DNA of 64,000 bases from JABIBT01 sp964471565 (GCA_964471565.1 CAYYFK010000001.1:1-64000); one strand, 5' to 3'. Numbered from the stretch's first letter, positions 1 to 8,871 are shown. Translations and numbers: made by a program. Notes: generated by a model not told the origin, from the sequence alone.

Positions 1-542
1 CTAAAGATTTAGGTGCAGAAGTTATTATGCGTCCAGAAGAATTGGCAAGCGATACTGCCCCCACTATTCCAGTAATTCAACATGTAGTGGAAACTCTTGA
101 AAAGGAAGGAGAAAAGATTGATGCAGTTATGTTATTACAACCAACAACTCCTTTCAGAACAGTAGAAGATATAGATGGGGCAGTTGAATTATTCAAAGAA
201 AAAAATCCAGACTCTTTAGTAAGTGTTGATTCCGTTCCAGGACATTTTAGTCCTTTATGGCAAATTTCTCTAGAAGAGCATAATGAAATAAAACTATTCA
301 TGAACAAATACGATTCAAATATAAAAGATTTCAAAACTAGGAGACAACTTTTACCAAAAACATATTACAGAAATGGTGCAATCTATCTAACAAAAAAAGA
401 TGTTATTATGACAACGGGGGGTCACGGAGAAGCAGGATTATATGGAAAACACTGTATTGCTTATATAATGGATAAAGAAAACTTTGTAAACATAGATACT
501 GAACACGATTTTAGAACAGCAGAATTACTTCTAAAAAATTAA
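1..542 (+). CDS. neuA: NeuA-like acylneuraminate cytidylyltransferase, 5' truncated
   Basis: The frame is open from the window edge, so the true start and the N-terminal CTP-binding part (roughly 50 residues) lie outside. The visible part has the CMP-nonulosonate synthetase landmarks: QPTTPFRT, the YRNGAIYLT strand and a C-terminal NIDTEHDF segment. The family activates sialic, legionaminic or pseudaminic acid with CTP in the cytoplasm. A NeuB-like synthase sits 2 kb away, which supports a nonulosonate cluster. The stop overlaps the stop of the convergent gene by 4 bp. Which sugar is used cannot be read from the sequence. Confidence 0.85.
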   Translation, partial: KDLGAEVIMRPEELASDTAPTIPVIQHVVETLEKEGEKIDAVMLLQPTTPFRTVEDIDGAVELFKEKNPDSLVSVDSVPGHFSPLWQISLEEHNEIKLFMNKYDSNIKDFKTRRQLLPKTYYRNGAIYLTKKDVIMTTGGHGEAGLYGKHCIAYIMDKENFVNIDTEHDFRTAELLLKN

Positions 543-1333
543 AATTTAATTGTGTTTTCTAACCTAGTTGGACCATAGGAAAAAACTAAAATATTTTGAT
601 TCATTAATTCTTCAACCATCCTCTCCATATTTTTTAGCTGCTTATCTGTAGTCCTTCCAAATTCTCCAGAAGAAGCCTCATAAAAATAATTCTTTCCAAC
701 TGTTTTCTCAGAAGCATCATTACTAAATTCAACTCCATACAAGTGAATCTCCTTTGCTCCCAAAACAACAGCTAATTGCATCGCGCCTGCAGAACTAGTA
801 CCCCCACTATTGATCGTTCTCTGCTCTGGGCCAATTGATTCATGTTTTGTGATTGTTCTCAACATCAAATTAGGATATTTCGGTTCTGGAATTCTTTTTC
901 CAAATTCCCCCAACCATCCAGCACCACCAGTACCTGCCCCAATATAACTAACATCTGGATGCGCAGTAGGTTTAACAAACTCAGGATGTTCTTTCATGTA
1001 AGTTTCATATTCATCTATAAACGGCTGTATTCTTTGTTTATCTGAAAAAAAGCTATCAGAATAAATAGCAGAAATACATCTTAAAGTACTAATCACTCCG
1101 GTACTTAAATCCAAAAACCAAGATCTTAAATGTGCGGCTTGATCTGCAGAAAAAAAGTAATCACCAGACTCTAATAACTTGCCTGCCCCATTAACTCCAA
1201 TAATCAAATCTTCCTTTCTTTCAAAAAAATCAGTAAGTGACGGACCAGAACCAAGAACTGCGATCTTTCCCCCTTCATAAGTTCCCCTAACTTCATCAAG
1301 CATCTTTAAAAATTCCTCTAAATATTTCATCAT
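539..1333 (-). CDS. MptE-like/DUF115 or GT42-like sugar-transfer protein
   Basis: 264 residues. Near the N-terminus is VLGSGPSL, the glycine-rich nucleotide loop shared by DUF115/MptE-like proteins and Campylobacter-type GT42 sialyltransferases. Around residue 180 is NSGGTSSAGAMQLAVVLGA followed by IHLYGVEFS, which matches the second conserved block of MptE-like proteins. No signal peptide or membrane segment is visible. It lies between NeuA-like and NeuB-like genes and overlaps the upstream kinase gene by 38 bp, so both are probably on one transcript. A role in transferring or processing a nonulosonic acid is inferred from context. Confidence 0.55.
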   Translation of the reverse strand: MMKYLEEFLKMLDEVRGTYEGGKIAVLGSGPSLTDFFERKEDLIIGVNGAGKLLESGDYFFSADQAAHLRSWFLDLSTGVISTLRCISAIYSDSFFSDKQRIQPFIDEYETYMKEHPEFVKPTAHPDVSYIGAGTGGAGWLGEFGKRIPEPKYPNLMLRTITKHESIGPEQRTINSGGTSSAGAMQLAVVLGAKEIHLYGVEFSNDASEKTVGKNYFYEASSGEFGRTTDKQLKNMERMVEELMNQNILVFSYGPTRLENTIKF

Positions 1334-2363
1334 CTAAACATGCATCCAGTCTAGTTTGCAACATAAACTCTCTTGACAATTTTTTGTGGCCCATTGTAGG
1401 AACTTCCATGCCATAATGATAATGCATAGCCAAACCATTCAAAGTCCAGATTGCTAAAGATTCAGGCATCTTAGCTATTTCCTCATCAGAAAAAATTTCT
1501 TTCTCTTTTAATATATTTACTAGAGCCTCTGTTTTCTCATAATCTATTTCATATGGTGAAAATCTAAACGCACCAACTTCAACATTAGGATCATAATCTG
1601 CTTCTTGTCTTTTTATAGTAAACATATCAATAGTATGTGCTAAATCTGCACTTGGCAAATCTAATCTAACTTGATCAAAATCATAAATAACCTCAACTTT
1701 ATCCCCAACATAACCAATATTCTTCCATTGAAAATCTCCGTGTATCATAGAAACCCCATTTTCCGAATCATATGGTTCCAATTCATCAGCTAAGCTTAAT
1801 AATCGAGGAATTTCCTCTCCTTTTATTCTTCTTTCTTCTTCTCTAGATGTTCCAGTACCTTCAACCAATTCAGCATCAAGCAGCCTAGTAAGTTCTTCTC
1901 TAGCAGCAACTATGCCTTTCCGACTTGGACAATGTTTAGAATATTTAAACTCCTTCCCTTCAAGTGCTTTCATAAACCGGCCATGCATTTCAACAGCAGA
2001 AACACATTGTTCTAAACTAGCATTTTGAATTTGATCTGCAGGCAAATACTCTTGCATAACAATATTCCTGCCCTCTCTCTCATAAATTCTTGATTTACTA
2101 CACATTTCAAAAAATGCCGGAGTTTTAATACTTTCACTCAATAAAGCATCAGAAACTTCCATTTGAAATAAAACTTGTTCCTTTGAGAAATCTTCAACAA
2201 ATCTTTTCCAGATATATAGGGAATCGCCAACATTTATTAAGTGAGTTTCATTTCGTTTCCCATTAAATTTTTCACCAATATTTTCTCCATAATGTACCTT
2301 TTTATGAAAACCAAAATAATAAGCAGTATCTTTCATAACCTCTAATAAAGACTCTTCAACCAT
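1296..2363 (-). CDS. APH/choline-kinase-fold phosphotransferase
   Basis: About 355 residues. Kinase-fold landmarks are the catalytic loop HGDFQWKN and the metal-binding IYDFDQ, typical of the aminoglycoside phosphotransferase/choline kinase superfamily. An upstream ATG at 2417 is in frame, but the ATG at 2363 is preferred. A TTTTAAAT box is centred about 25 nt before it, and the extra 18 residues would be an odd hydrophobic extension. The neighbours are nonulosonate genes, so a sugar or amino-alcohol substrate is plausible. The actual substrate is unknown. Confidence 0.65.
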   Translation of the reverse strand: MVEESLLEVMKDTAYYFGFHKKVHYGENIGEKFNGKRNETHLINVGDSLYIWKRFVEDFSKEQVLFQMEVSDALLSESIKTPAFFEMCSKSRIYEREGRNIVMQEYLPADQIQNASLEQCVSAVEMHGRFMKALEGKEFKYSKHCPSRKGIVAAREELTRLLDAELVEGTGTSREEERRIKGEEIPRLLSLADELEPYDSENGVSMIHGDFQWKNIGYVGDKVEVIYDFDQVRLDLPSADLAHTIDMFTIKRQEADYDPNVEVGAFRFSPYEIDYEKTEALVNILKEKEIFSDEEIAKMPESLAIWTLNGLAMHYHYGMEVPTMGHKKLSREFMLQTRLDACLDDEIFRGIFKDA

Positions 2364-2421
2364 AAAAAAAGTGAAAGATAGAAGATTTAAAAGGATTTCT
2401 AAAAGATAATTCTTCATAACA

Positions 2422-2430
2422 CTTATAAAT
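2422..2430 (+). promoter_or_regulatory. TATA-like box for NeuB-like gene
   Basis: CTTATAAAT centred about 28 nt before the GTG at 2454. This is the usual spacing for a leaderless archaeal transcript and supports the GTG start. Confidence 0.55.
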
Positions 2431-2453
2431 CAAATAAAAATCTCAATATTAAG

Positions 2454-3515
2454 GTGAATTTAAAAGAATTAACTGCAGAAAAAGTATTCATAATAGCAGA
2501 CATAGGTAAAAATTTTATTCAAGAAGAAGAGGTTTTACCTACTGCGGTTTATCTAAGCAGAGCAAAGAGATTAATAAAAGCAGTAAAAGATGCTGGAGCA
2601 GACGCTGTAAAATTCCAAACTCATGAAGTAGAAGATGAACAGGCAGATATTGATGTAACTTCTCCACACTTCAAAGGATCAGATAGATACAATTGGGTAA
2701 AAAGAAACACCGAAGCCACTCCCTTAGAACAATTCTGGAAACCATTAAAACAATATTGTAATGAAATAGGAATAATCTTCTTTTCGACACCAATGAGCAA
2801 AAAAGCAGCACAAAAACTAAATGAACTCGGAGTAGAATTATGGAAAATTGGTTCTGGGGATATTCTAGATTTTGTAACCTTAGATTATATTGCATCAACA
2901 GGAAAACCCATAATATTCTCCTCTGGGATGAGCACAGAAGAAGAAACAGAGATGTCTCTAAACTTCTTAAGAAAAAGAGGGGCAGAAGTAGCACTTCTAC
3001 ATTGTGTTTCAAAATACCCCTGCCCTCCAGAAGAATTAAATTTAGGAACAATAAAACACTTCCAAAAAAAATATCCAGAATTAATTATCGGATTTTCAGA
3101 TCATTCAACAAGTGTAGACACCGCCCTAGCTGCAGTTGTAATGGGGGCAAGAATAATAGAAAAACACTTCACATTTGACAGAGAACACTGGGGTTCAGAT
3201 CATAAAGTTTCTTTACACCCAGAAGAACTAAAAAAATTAGTAGACGGAACAAGAATGCTTGAAAAAAGTATGGGTGTGCAAGAAAATATCCTACAGGAAG
3301 GAGAATCTGCCTTCAGACCCCTATTTAGAAAAACACTTGTAGCCAGCCAAGATCTAAGAGAAGGGACAATAATAACCTCCGACATGCTATACGCAATGCG
3401 CCCGCAAGCACACTTAAACGGTTTACCTTCTGAAAAATTTGAAGAAGTTGTGGGAAAAAGATTAAAAGAAGACCTTAGAAAATTTGACCCAATACAAAAA
3501 GAATTATTGGAATAA
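2454..3515 (+). CDS. neuB: NeuB-like nonulosonate (N-acetylneuraminate-type) synthase
   Basis: 353 residues with a GTG start supported by a correctly spaced TATA box. NeuB enzymes condense an N-acetyl hexosamine derivative with phosphoenolpyruvate. Visible landmarks are VKFQTHE, IGSGDI, FSDHS, EKHFT and WGSDHKVSL in the TIM barrel, and a C-terminal SAF/antifreeze-like domain from about residue 285 (FRKTLVAS to GKRLKEDL). The two metal-ligand histidines (in SDHS and EKHF) are present. The usual N-terminal EIGxNHxG signature reads DIGKNFIQ, an unusual variant. It is probably the partner of the NeuA-like gene. Confidence 0.88.
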   Translation: MNLKELTAEKVFIIADIGKNFIQEEEVLPTAVYLSRAKRLIKAVKDAGADAVKFQTHEVEDEQADIDVTSPHFKGSDRYNWVKRNTEATPLEQFWKPLKQYCNEIGIIFFSTPMSKKAAQKLNELGVELWKIGSGDILDFVTLDYIASTGKPIIFSSGMSTEEETEMSLNFLRKRGAEVALLHCVSKYPCPPEELNLGTIKHFQKKYPELIIGFSDHSTSVDTALAAVVMGARIIEKHFTFDREHWGSDHKVSLHPEELKKLVDGTRMLEKSMGVQENILQEGESAFRPLFRKTLVASQDLREGTIITSDMLYAMRPQAHLNGLPSEKFEEVVGKRLKEDLRKFDPIQKELLE

Positions 3516-4373
3516 CCAAATAAAAACAAAATTAAACACAGTTCTAACTAAAGCAATTATAACAAAAGGCAAAGCAACTAATGGTTCAAATAATAACAAA
3601 GCAAATCCCAACCCTAAATTCCCATTCTTAGAATTTGAAAATAACATATAAACAATGGCTTCTTTTTTTGGAATCTTCTTAAACCTAGTATACGCATAAG
3701 TAGAAAATCCTAAACCAAATATCAAAACACTAAAAACAACAACTAAAGGAATAAAGCTACTAAAATCTGCCAGAACTTTATCTATATTTAATCCAACAAC
3801 AATATACGTTCCAATCCCTGTAACAACATTCAAAACTTCTCTAAAATCCCATTTGAGTTTATTTTGTAATGGTCTTGTCAATAAAAAGGGCAAAACTATC
3901 AAAGTAAACAAAGTTTTCACAACAACTAATGTATCTACACTCTCTCTAAAAAAGAACCACATTAATAATGGAGTAATAACCAAAGCAGAAACATACAAGA
4001 AAAACTGACTAAATAATGTTTTTTCCATATCTCCATCAGTAAAATAAGTCCATTTCATTATAGCAACAGCAGGGGGCATAAAAGCTATCAACAAAACTCC
4101 CGTTCTAAGCAAATCATCTTTAACAATAAAAGAAATCAAAAAAGCTACAATAAAATAAACAATATAGTTAAGAAAAAACATCTTTGAAGCAAATTTAAAA
4201 TTGGCTCTTTCAAATTTAGGAGTTTTAACTCTCAAAAAGGGGATAAACATCATCAAGAACAAGAGAGGAATTATAAACTCTTTCAAAGCAGGAGCAAAAT
4301 CGGGATATATTAAAGCAATTATTATTGGCAAAAGAATAAATAATTTTGTACTTCTAAAAATCTTCCCAATCAT
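3504..4373 (-). CDS. BASS (bile acid:Na+ symporter)-family membrane transporter
   Basis: 289 residues with about eight to nine hydrophobic helices. The loop-rich segments AFMPPAVAI and SNSKNGNLGLGFALLLF resemble the two half-repeats of the bile acid:sodium symporter/ACR3 superfamily. Sodium-coupled transport of an organic anion is expected for the family. The substrate is unknown and the protein is slightly shorter than classical members (about 300-330 residues). It overlaps the 3' end of the convergent neuB gene by 12 bp, and nothing links its function to that gene. Confidence 0.6.
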   Translation of the reverse strand: MIGKIFRSTKLFILLPIIIALIYPDFAPALKEFIIPLLFLMMFIPFLRVKTPKFERANFKFASKMFFLNYIVYFIVAFLISFIVKDDLLRTGVLLIAFMPPAVAIMKWTYFTDGDMEKTLFSQFFLYVSALVITPLLMWFFFRESVDTLVVVKTLFTLIVLPFLLTRPLQNKLKWDFREVLNVVTGIGTYIVVGLNIDKVLADFSSFIPLVVVFSVLIFGLGFSTYAYTRFKKIPKKEAIVYMLFSNSKNGNLGLGFALLLFEPLVALPFVIIALVRTVFNFVFIWLFQ

Positions 4374-4424
4374 ATAAAAAAAACTTTAACAAGATTTATA
4401 TAAGTTATGAATTTTCCTTAAGAA

Positions 4425-5525
4425 ATGAACATAGCATTATTATTAACTGGATTTGATATAAGAATAAGAGAAGCTACAAAGGTAACAGTTTTGCTTTTAG
4501 CTAAAGAATTAAAAAACCAAGGACATAATGTAGTAATTATCTCAGATAAAAGAAAACACCTAGTATCAGAAGAAGTTGTTGAAGGAATAAAAGTATATAG
4601 GCTATATGGAAAAAGTAAAAACACAGAACCAAATAAAATTCTAAACTATTTTACAGCTTTTCCAAAATCAATTAAATATCTAGAAAAGAGAGGATTAAAG
4701 TTTGACGTAATTCATAATTTCAGCTCTTCTCCTTTACTTGTTTTAAGAGGGTTACTAGCAAAAAAAGCTTCAAAGAAAGCAAAACTAGTTCATTCTATAA
4801 AATCTACACCAAAAAAAACAAAATGGGATGTACTAACAAGGATACTAAACTTCAGCGACACAATAACAGTTCAGTCAAATATTACAAAACGAAAATTAAT
4901 TAGAGAAGGAGTTAAAAAAAACAAAATAAAAATAATAAACTCTCACATAGATACAGAATATTTCAAAAAAGCAAAAACAAAGAAAGAAAAAATGGTACTT
5001 TACTACGGGCCATTAGTAGACAGAAAAGGAGTAAAATATTTACTTAAATCAATACCCAGAGTAGCTAAAGAAACAAAAGTAAAATTCTACTTTGTAATCA
5101 AGCCAACAAAAATAAAACAACATTATAAAGAATTATTGAAAAATCCAGAAATTTCCAAACATCTTAATCTTATTGTAAGGCAAGCAAATATTCCAGAATA
5201 TATTAACAAATCTGAGATAGTTGTATTGCCTTACCCAAATTTACAAGCAACAGAAAGCAATCCGTCTTGCATCTTAGAAAGTATGTCTTGCGGAACAGCA
5301 GTAATTTCTTCAGATTTACCAGAACTAAACGAAATTTTTGAAAAAGACAAAGAAATAATATTGACCAAGCCAAAAGATGTAAATGACCTAACTGAGAAAA
5401 TAATAGAACTGTTAAACAATAAAAAGCTTAGAGAAAAAATAGCTTCAAATGGTTATGAAAAATCAAAACAGTTTGATGTAAAACTAATAACTAAAAAATA
5501 CTTAGAATTATATGATTCACTTTAA
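4425..5525 (+). CDS. GT4-family glycosyltransferase
   Basis: 366 residues, GT-B fold. The N-terminal Rossmann domain starts MNIALLLTGFD and includes KNQGHNVVIIS. The C-terminal domain has VLYYGPLVDRKGV and the donor-binding segment PSCILESMSCGTAVISS, typical of GT4 enzymes using nucleotide sugars. TTTATATAAG is centred 26 nt before the ATG, so the gene looks leaderless and separately transcribed. No membrane segments are visible, so it likely acts on the cytoplasmic face in surface glycan assembly. Donor and acceptor are not identifiable. Confidence 0.85.
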   Translation: MNIALLLTGFDIRIREATKVTVLLLAKELKNQGHNVVIISDKRKHLVSEEVVEGIKVYRLYGKSKNTEPNKILNYFTAFPKSIKYLEKRGLKFDVIHNFSSSPLLVLRGLLAKKASKKAKLVHSIKSTPKKTKWDVLTRILNFSDTITVQSNITKRKLIREGVKKNKIKIINSHIDTEYFKKAKTKKEKMVLYYGPLVDRKGVKYLLKSIPRVAKETKVKFYFVIKPTKIKQHYKELLKNPEISKHLNLIVRQANIPEYINKSEIVVLPYPNLQATESNPSCILESMSCGTAVISSDLPELNEIFEKDKEIILTKPKDVNDLTEKIIELLNNKKLREKIASNGYEKSKQFDVKLITKKYLELYDSL

Positions 5526-5783
5526 GTAAATATTATCATGGAGGTCAAATTCTTCAAATGTAACTTCTTTTGTGGTTTCATTGACAGAGAAAATAAGAAC
5601 AAAATGTTTATCCAAATGTACTCTTTTTAAATTTTGCATCGGAGCTCTCAGGTTTTTATAATGTTGTGGATTTAACAAAATTTCCTCTATCTTTTTAATG
5701 ATCATGTCATATTGTTTTTTGTTCTTTTTAACCAATTTAGAAAGCTTTCTATCTAATTTCTCACTAACTATGAAAGAATACAT
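5517..5783 (-). CDS. RelE/ParE-superfamily toxin
   Basis: 88 residues with the RelE-like layout: basic helices (KLDRKLSKLVKKNKKQY), then IEEILLNPQHYKNLRAP, then the strand pair VHLDKHFVLIFSVNE and VTFEEFDLHDNIY. RelE homologues cleave mRNA on the ribosome. The start codon overlaps the stop of the upstream antitoxin gene, the usual toxin-antitoxin coupling. The 3' end overlaps the convergent glycosyltransferase by 9 bp. Family assignment is good; activity is not proven. Confidence 0.8.
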   Translation of the reverse strand: MYSFIVSEKLDRKLSKLVKKNKKQYDMIIKKIEEILLNPQHYKNLRAPMQNLKRVHLDKHFVLIFSVNETTKEVTFEEFDLHDNIYLK

Positions 5784-6022
5784 TATTTCTCATATCTCTT
5801 TCTTAATTCAGAGACAGTTCCTACACGGATATGTTTCCCCTTAATAGTTTTATTTAACTTTTTAACATATTGAGGTCTTAGCTGGGGCTCTAAGAAACCT
5901 TCTTCATACTCTCCAACTACCAAATCAATAGCCTCAGATTTGTCCTTCAACCCATGTTTAGCCTTAACAATATTTAAAACCCGATTAGTATTTTCCTCTA
6001 TATTTATCATAGCTTGTACCAT
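5783..6022 (-). CDS. DUF2683/RelB-like antitoxin
   Basis: 79 residues. The N-terminal half (MVQAMINIEENTNRVL, then KHGLKDKSEAIDLVV) looks like a ribbon-helix-helix dimerisation/DNA-binding region. The basic C-terminal tail would wrap the toxin. The in-frame GTG at 6031 is less likely than the ATG at 6022, because an AT-rich TATA box at 6041-6050 is centred 24-25 nt before 6022. It is translationally coupled to the RelE-like toxin. Autorepression is expected for the family. Confidence 0.72.
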   Translation of the reverse strand: MVQAMINIEENTNRVLNIVKAKHGLKDKSEAIDLVVGEYEEGFLEPQLRPQYVKKLNKTIKGKHIRVGTVSELRKRYEK

Positions 6023-6040
6023 ATATCTCACATATATGCC

Positions 6041-6050
6041 ATATATATAA
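6041..6050 (-). promoter_or_regulatory. TATA box of the RelBE-like operon
   Basis: The minus strand reads GGTTTATATATATGG here, centred 24-25 nt before the ATG at 6022. A similar AAAGGTTTAT-type box precedes the mini-ORF pair upstream, so the two small units probably have separate promoters. Confidence 0.55.
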
Positions 6051-6091
6051 ACCTTTCTCTTTAGAAATCTAGCTTACTATATCTCATTAAT

Positions 6092-6220
6092 TCATACATC
6101 AAGACCTAGCCTCTTCCTATCCTCTTCTTCAGTCATAAATTTTCCTTTTTTGATTCTTTCTCTAGCTTGCTTAATTGAATTAATTGTTCCTTTATTCAAT
6201 TTTATCATAGTATTCATCAT
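6092..6220 (-). CDS. Mini-ORF, 42 residues, paralogue of the preceding 45-residue ORF
   Basis: Begins MMNTMIKLNKG and contains ARERIKKGKF, then an acidic end EEEDRKRLGLDV; TGA stop. It starts 2 nt after the stop of the 45-codon ORF, so the two are translationally coupled. Both share the pattern MNTxIKLxKxxIN-(x)n-(E)RxIKKG(K/E)F, which argues for a real duplicated gene rather than chance. Size, charge and position next to a RelBE-type pair suggest an antitoxin fragment or orphan antitoxin. No catalytic features are visible and the function is unknown. Confidence 0.5.
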   Translation of the reverse strand: MMNTMIKLNKGTINSIKQARERIKKGKFMTEEEDRKRLGLDV

Positions 6221-6221
6221 T

Positions 6222-6359
6222 TTAGCTCATCAATAGTTTATCTATTTCCCTATTGCTCATTTTAGTATCTGCTTTAACAAATTCGCCTTTTTTTATCTTT
6301 CTCTCGGATTTCCCAATCGCATTAATTAGTTCTTTGCTAAGTTTTATTATAGTGTTCAT
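6222..6359 (-). CDS. Mini-ORF, 45 residues, orphan antitoxin-like
   Basis: Begins MNTIIKLSKEL and contains SERKIKKGEFVKAD, then MSNREIDKLLMS. A TATA-like box (TTTATGTATA, 6381-6390) is centred about 27 nt before the ATG, the same spacing as other genes here. The C-terminus resembles short RelB-type antitoxin tails. The second mini-ORF follows immediately. No toxin gene lies directly beside it other than the RelE-like gene about 440 bp downstream. Confidence 0.5.
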   Translation of the reverse strand: MNTIIKLSKELINAIGKSERKIKKGEFVKADTKMSNREIDKLLMS

Positions 6360-6399
6360 AGTATGCCTCAATATAATGGATATACATAAACCTTTCCAT

Positions 6400-7878
6400 T
6401 CACTCCTTTCTAACTAATTTTTTCAACTCAGAAATTGTAATTACTTTTGTTTTAAATAAGAATAAAACATAAACCGTTCCAGAAACTAAAATTCCAAATA
6501 TTAATTCATACCAAATATCCCAATCAATTACAGCTTTCGAAATTAATAATATCAGAGCAAAAATTAGAGAGCCAATTACTAATTTAATAATATTTGATTT
6601 ATTAAATTCTACTCCTAGCTTCTCTTTAATAAAATTATAATTAAAAGCCAAAACTAAGATATAACTAAATGATGTAGAGATTGCCGCCCCAATTATTCCA
6701 ATGAAAGGAATCAAAATCAGATTCAAAATCAAGTTTATTATGGAAGCAGATAATAATATTTTCATAACCGTTCTAGTTTTTCCAATTCCTGCCAAAATAG
6801 AATTATTCATAACTGCTATGCAGAAAAAAGCTACTCCTACTAACAAAATTCTAAAAACATTTGCTCCTGGAACAAACTTCTCTCCAAAAAATAAACCTAT
6901 AAAAAACTCAGCATAAATCATAGTAGCTAAAATCAAAGGCAAAGTAAAGAATAGTACGAATTTATAGGCATTATTCAAACTAATAGAAATCTTATCTTTT
7001 AGATTTGAAACCCATAATTCGGAGGAAACTGGCAACAAAATATTGGCTAAAGAATTTCCTAAAAATAAAAATATTAATGAAGAAGGCAAAACTGCATTAT
7101 AAATTCCAACTTGATCTAAACTAATAAAATATGTTAAAACAATAGTATCTAAATAAGATATTACTTTGCTGCTTACACCAACAAACATCAAAGGAAATCC
7201 AAACCTTAGTAATTTTCTTCCCATCCTGTATGGTTTAGAAATCTTATGTTCTGTAAATTTTGCAGTCCTGAACAGAGGAAGTATAAAGAATAAAACAGTA
7301 AGAATCCAAGCAATATTAAAAGCAATTATTGGTGCTAAAACTCCATAATCCAAAGCTAACAAAATAAATAGTGAGAGAATGACAATAATTAATCTCATTG
7401 GCTCCATTAAAGCATAAATCTTAAAGTTTTGAAATCCATTAAAGACACATCTAAAAAATTTAAATAAAAATCCCAGTAAAATATATAAAACAAATAATTT
7501 GATTAACACTTCTGCAGCACTTGTCCTGAAATAGTATTCAGCTAAAAATGGGGCAATTAAGTATAAAATTAAACTAATAAAAGATAGAGATAATAATTGA
7601 ATAAAAAAAGTTGAGAAAATAACTGTTTTTATTTTCCCATATTCTTTCTGTGATTTAAACTGGGAGATAAATTTAACTAGGGCCGTAGAAGTTCCAAAAC
7701 CTTCAAAAAATAGGAAAAGTTGAACAACAGCAAAAACTGCATAAAATAAACCATAATCTGCTAACGTTAGATTTCTAGCTAGAATTATTCTTAGTAGGTA
7801 TGATAACAAAACTCCAACTATTCCTGCAACGGAAACAATTAAAGCTGCCTTTGTAGTTATTTTTTCAATATCTAACAT
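6400..7878 (-). CDS. Wzx-type polysaccharide flippase (MATE/MVF superfamily)
   Basis: 492 residues with about 12-14 hydrophobic helices spread along the whole length and short basic loops, the layout of oligosaccharide flippases of the polysaccharide biosynthesis family. The N-terminal segment (KAALIVSVAGIVGVLLSYLL) and the RFGFPLMFVGVSS region fit the family. It would move lipid-linked glycans across the membrane. TTATAAAT is centred about 26 nt before the ATG. It sits among glycosyltransferase genes, consistent with surface glycan export. Confidence 0.85.
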   Translation of the reverse strand: MLDIEKITTKAALIVSVAGIVGVLLSYLLRIILARNLTLADYGLFYAVFAVVQLFLFFEGFGTSTALVKFISQFKSQKEYGKIKTVIFSTFFIQLLSLSFISLILYLIAPFLAEYYFRTSAAEVLIKLFVLYILLGFLFKFFRCVFNGFQNFKIYALMEPMRLIIVILSLFILLALDYGVLAPIIAFNIAWILTVLFFILPLFRTAKFTEHKISKPYRMGRKLLRFGFPLMFVGVSSKVISYLDTIVLTYFISLDQVGIYNAVLPSSLIFLFLGNSLANILLPVSSELWVSNLKDKISISLNNAYKFVLFFTLPLILATMIYAEFFIGLFFGEKFVPGANVFRILLVGVAFFCIAVMNNSILAGIGKTRTVMKILLSASIINLILNLILIPFIGIIGAAISTSFSYILVLAFNYNFIKEKLGVEFNKSNIIKLVIGSLIFALILLISKAVIDWDIWYELIFGILVSGTVYVLFLFKTKVITISELKKLVRKE

Positions 7879-7926
7879 TAAACAAAAGAAAACTGGGTTT
7901 GATTATAAATGTTTTGAAAGATTAGA

Positions 7927-8778
7927 TTAAAAAAACACAGGAGTTAAGTAAACTTCCATAAACGCAGCAATAACTAAAATCAAAATAGCAATCAAACTAA
8001 GCTCTAAGGCATCCTTCAAAATGATATGAAATTTATTACTATCCAAATCTCTATTAACCATTGCCACAGAGATTATTCCTCCAGCCAATCCTGCTACAAA
8101 ATACGCAGCTATTTCTGGGATTCCATGTATAGCGTACCTAGCCAAACCTAAAGAAAAGAACTGAAAATAATGAAAAATATTAACAGACCCAGCAGATAAC
8201 GCTAAAGCAGCCAACTTATCTTTAACAAAGCTACCGATTGCTGCTCCAATAACAGAAGCATTCCATGTTAAAATAAAAATTGCTCCTGCTCCGTAAAAGA
8301 AAGAAAAAAACAAACAAAACAACATAACTTTAAAATTATTAAAAAATATCTGCAATAAAACAGATGCAGAACTAATCGCATTTCCAGAAATCTGATTATT
8401 AATTGCAGCAATAGTATCTAACTGTGAAACGAATAAAGTTTGAACCATTGAACTAGGCAAAACAACAAACCATAATGAAAAGGCCAAAACATAGCCTCCA
8501 AACAAATATAATAACGCCTTTATCACTCTCGCATGTTCCCTAAGGATTTTTTTCTCTTTCTTTAACTTAATATCTGCTTTCTCTTCCATCTTAAGAGTTT
8601 TATACATAAATGGAATTGAAGCAATAACTGTCAAAAAAACCATAATTAAACTTGCGTGGCTTCTAAAAATCCAAGTAGATAAGAATAAAGCAACGCTAGC
8701 ATATAAAAAACCAATAAAAAGCATCCTACTCGGATGTAAGGCCGCCTTGGCCGGATTAATAATTGACTCTAAAGCCAT
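7927..8778 (-). CDS. SpoIIM/DUF95-family integral membrane protein
   Basis: 283 residues with about six to seven hydrophobic segments. The middle part NNFKVMLFCLFFSFFYGAGAIFILTWNASVIGAAIG matches the core of stage II sporulation protein M-like proteins, which are common in archaea that do not sporulate. The function in archaea is unknown; membrane remodelling or envelope roles have been suggested for relatives. A TATA-like TTTATATAA lies about 26 nt before the ATG. Confidence 0.72.
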   Translation of the reverse strand: MALESIINPAKAALHPSRMLFIGFLYASVALFLSTWIFRSHASLIMVFLTVIASIPFMYKTLKMEEKADIKLKKEKKILREHARVIKALLYLFGGYVLAFSLWFVVLPSSMVQTLFVSQLDTIAAINNQISGNAISSASVLLQIFFNNFKVMLFCLFFSFFYGAGAIFILTWNASVIGAAIGSFVKDKLAALALSAGSVNIFHYFQFFSLGLARYAIHGIPEIAAYFVAGLAGGIISVAMVNRDLDSNKFHIILKDALELSLIAILILVIAAFMEVYLTPVFF

Positions 8779-8871
8779 ATTATAGTAATTTTTTATTTAG
8801 TTTATATAATTTTCTAAAAAATAGAAGAAAACTCCATTATTCTTATAAATCACTCTAGATTCTCAACTCTA

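Noticed and set aside
2671..3051. A 126-residue minus-strand ORF inside neuB
   Set aside because: It is Leu-rich antisense translation of neuB with no promoter and no recognisable domain.
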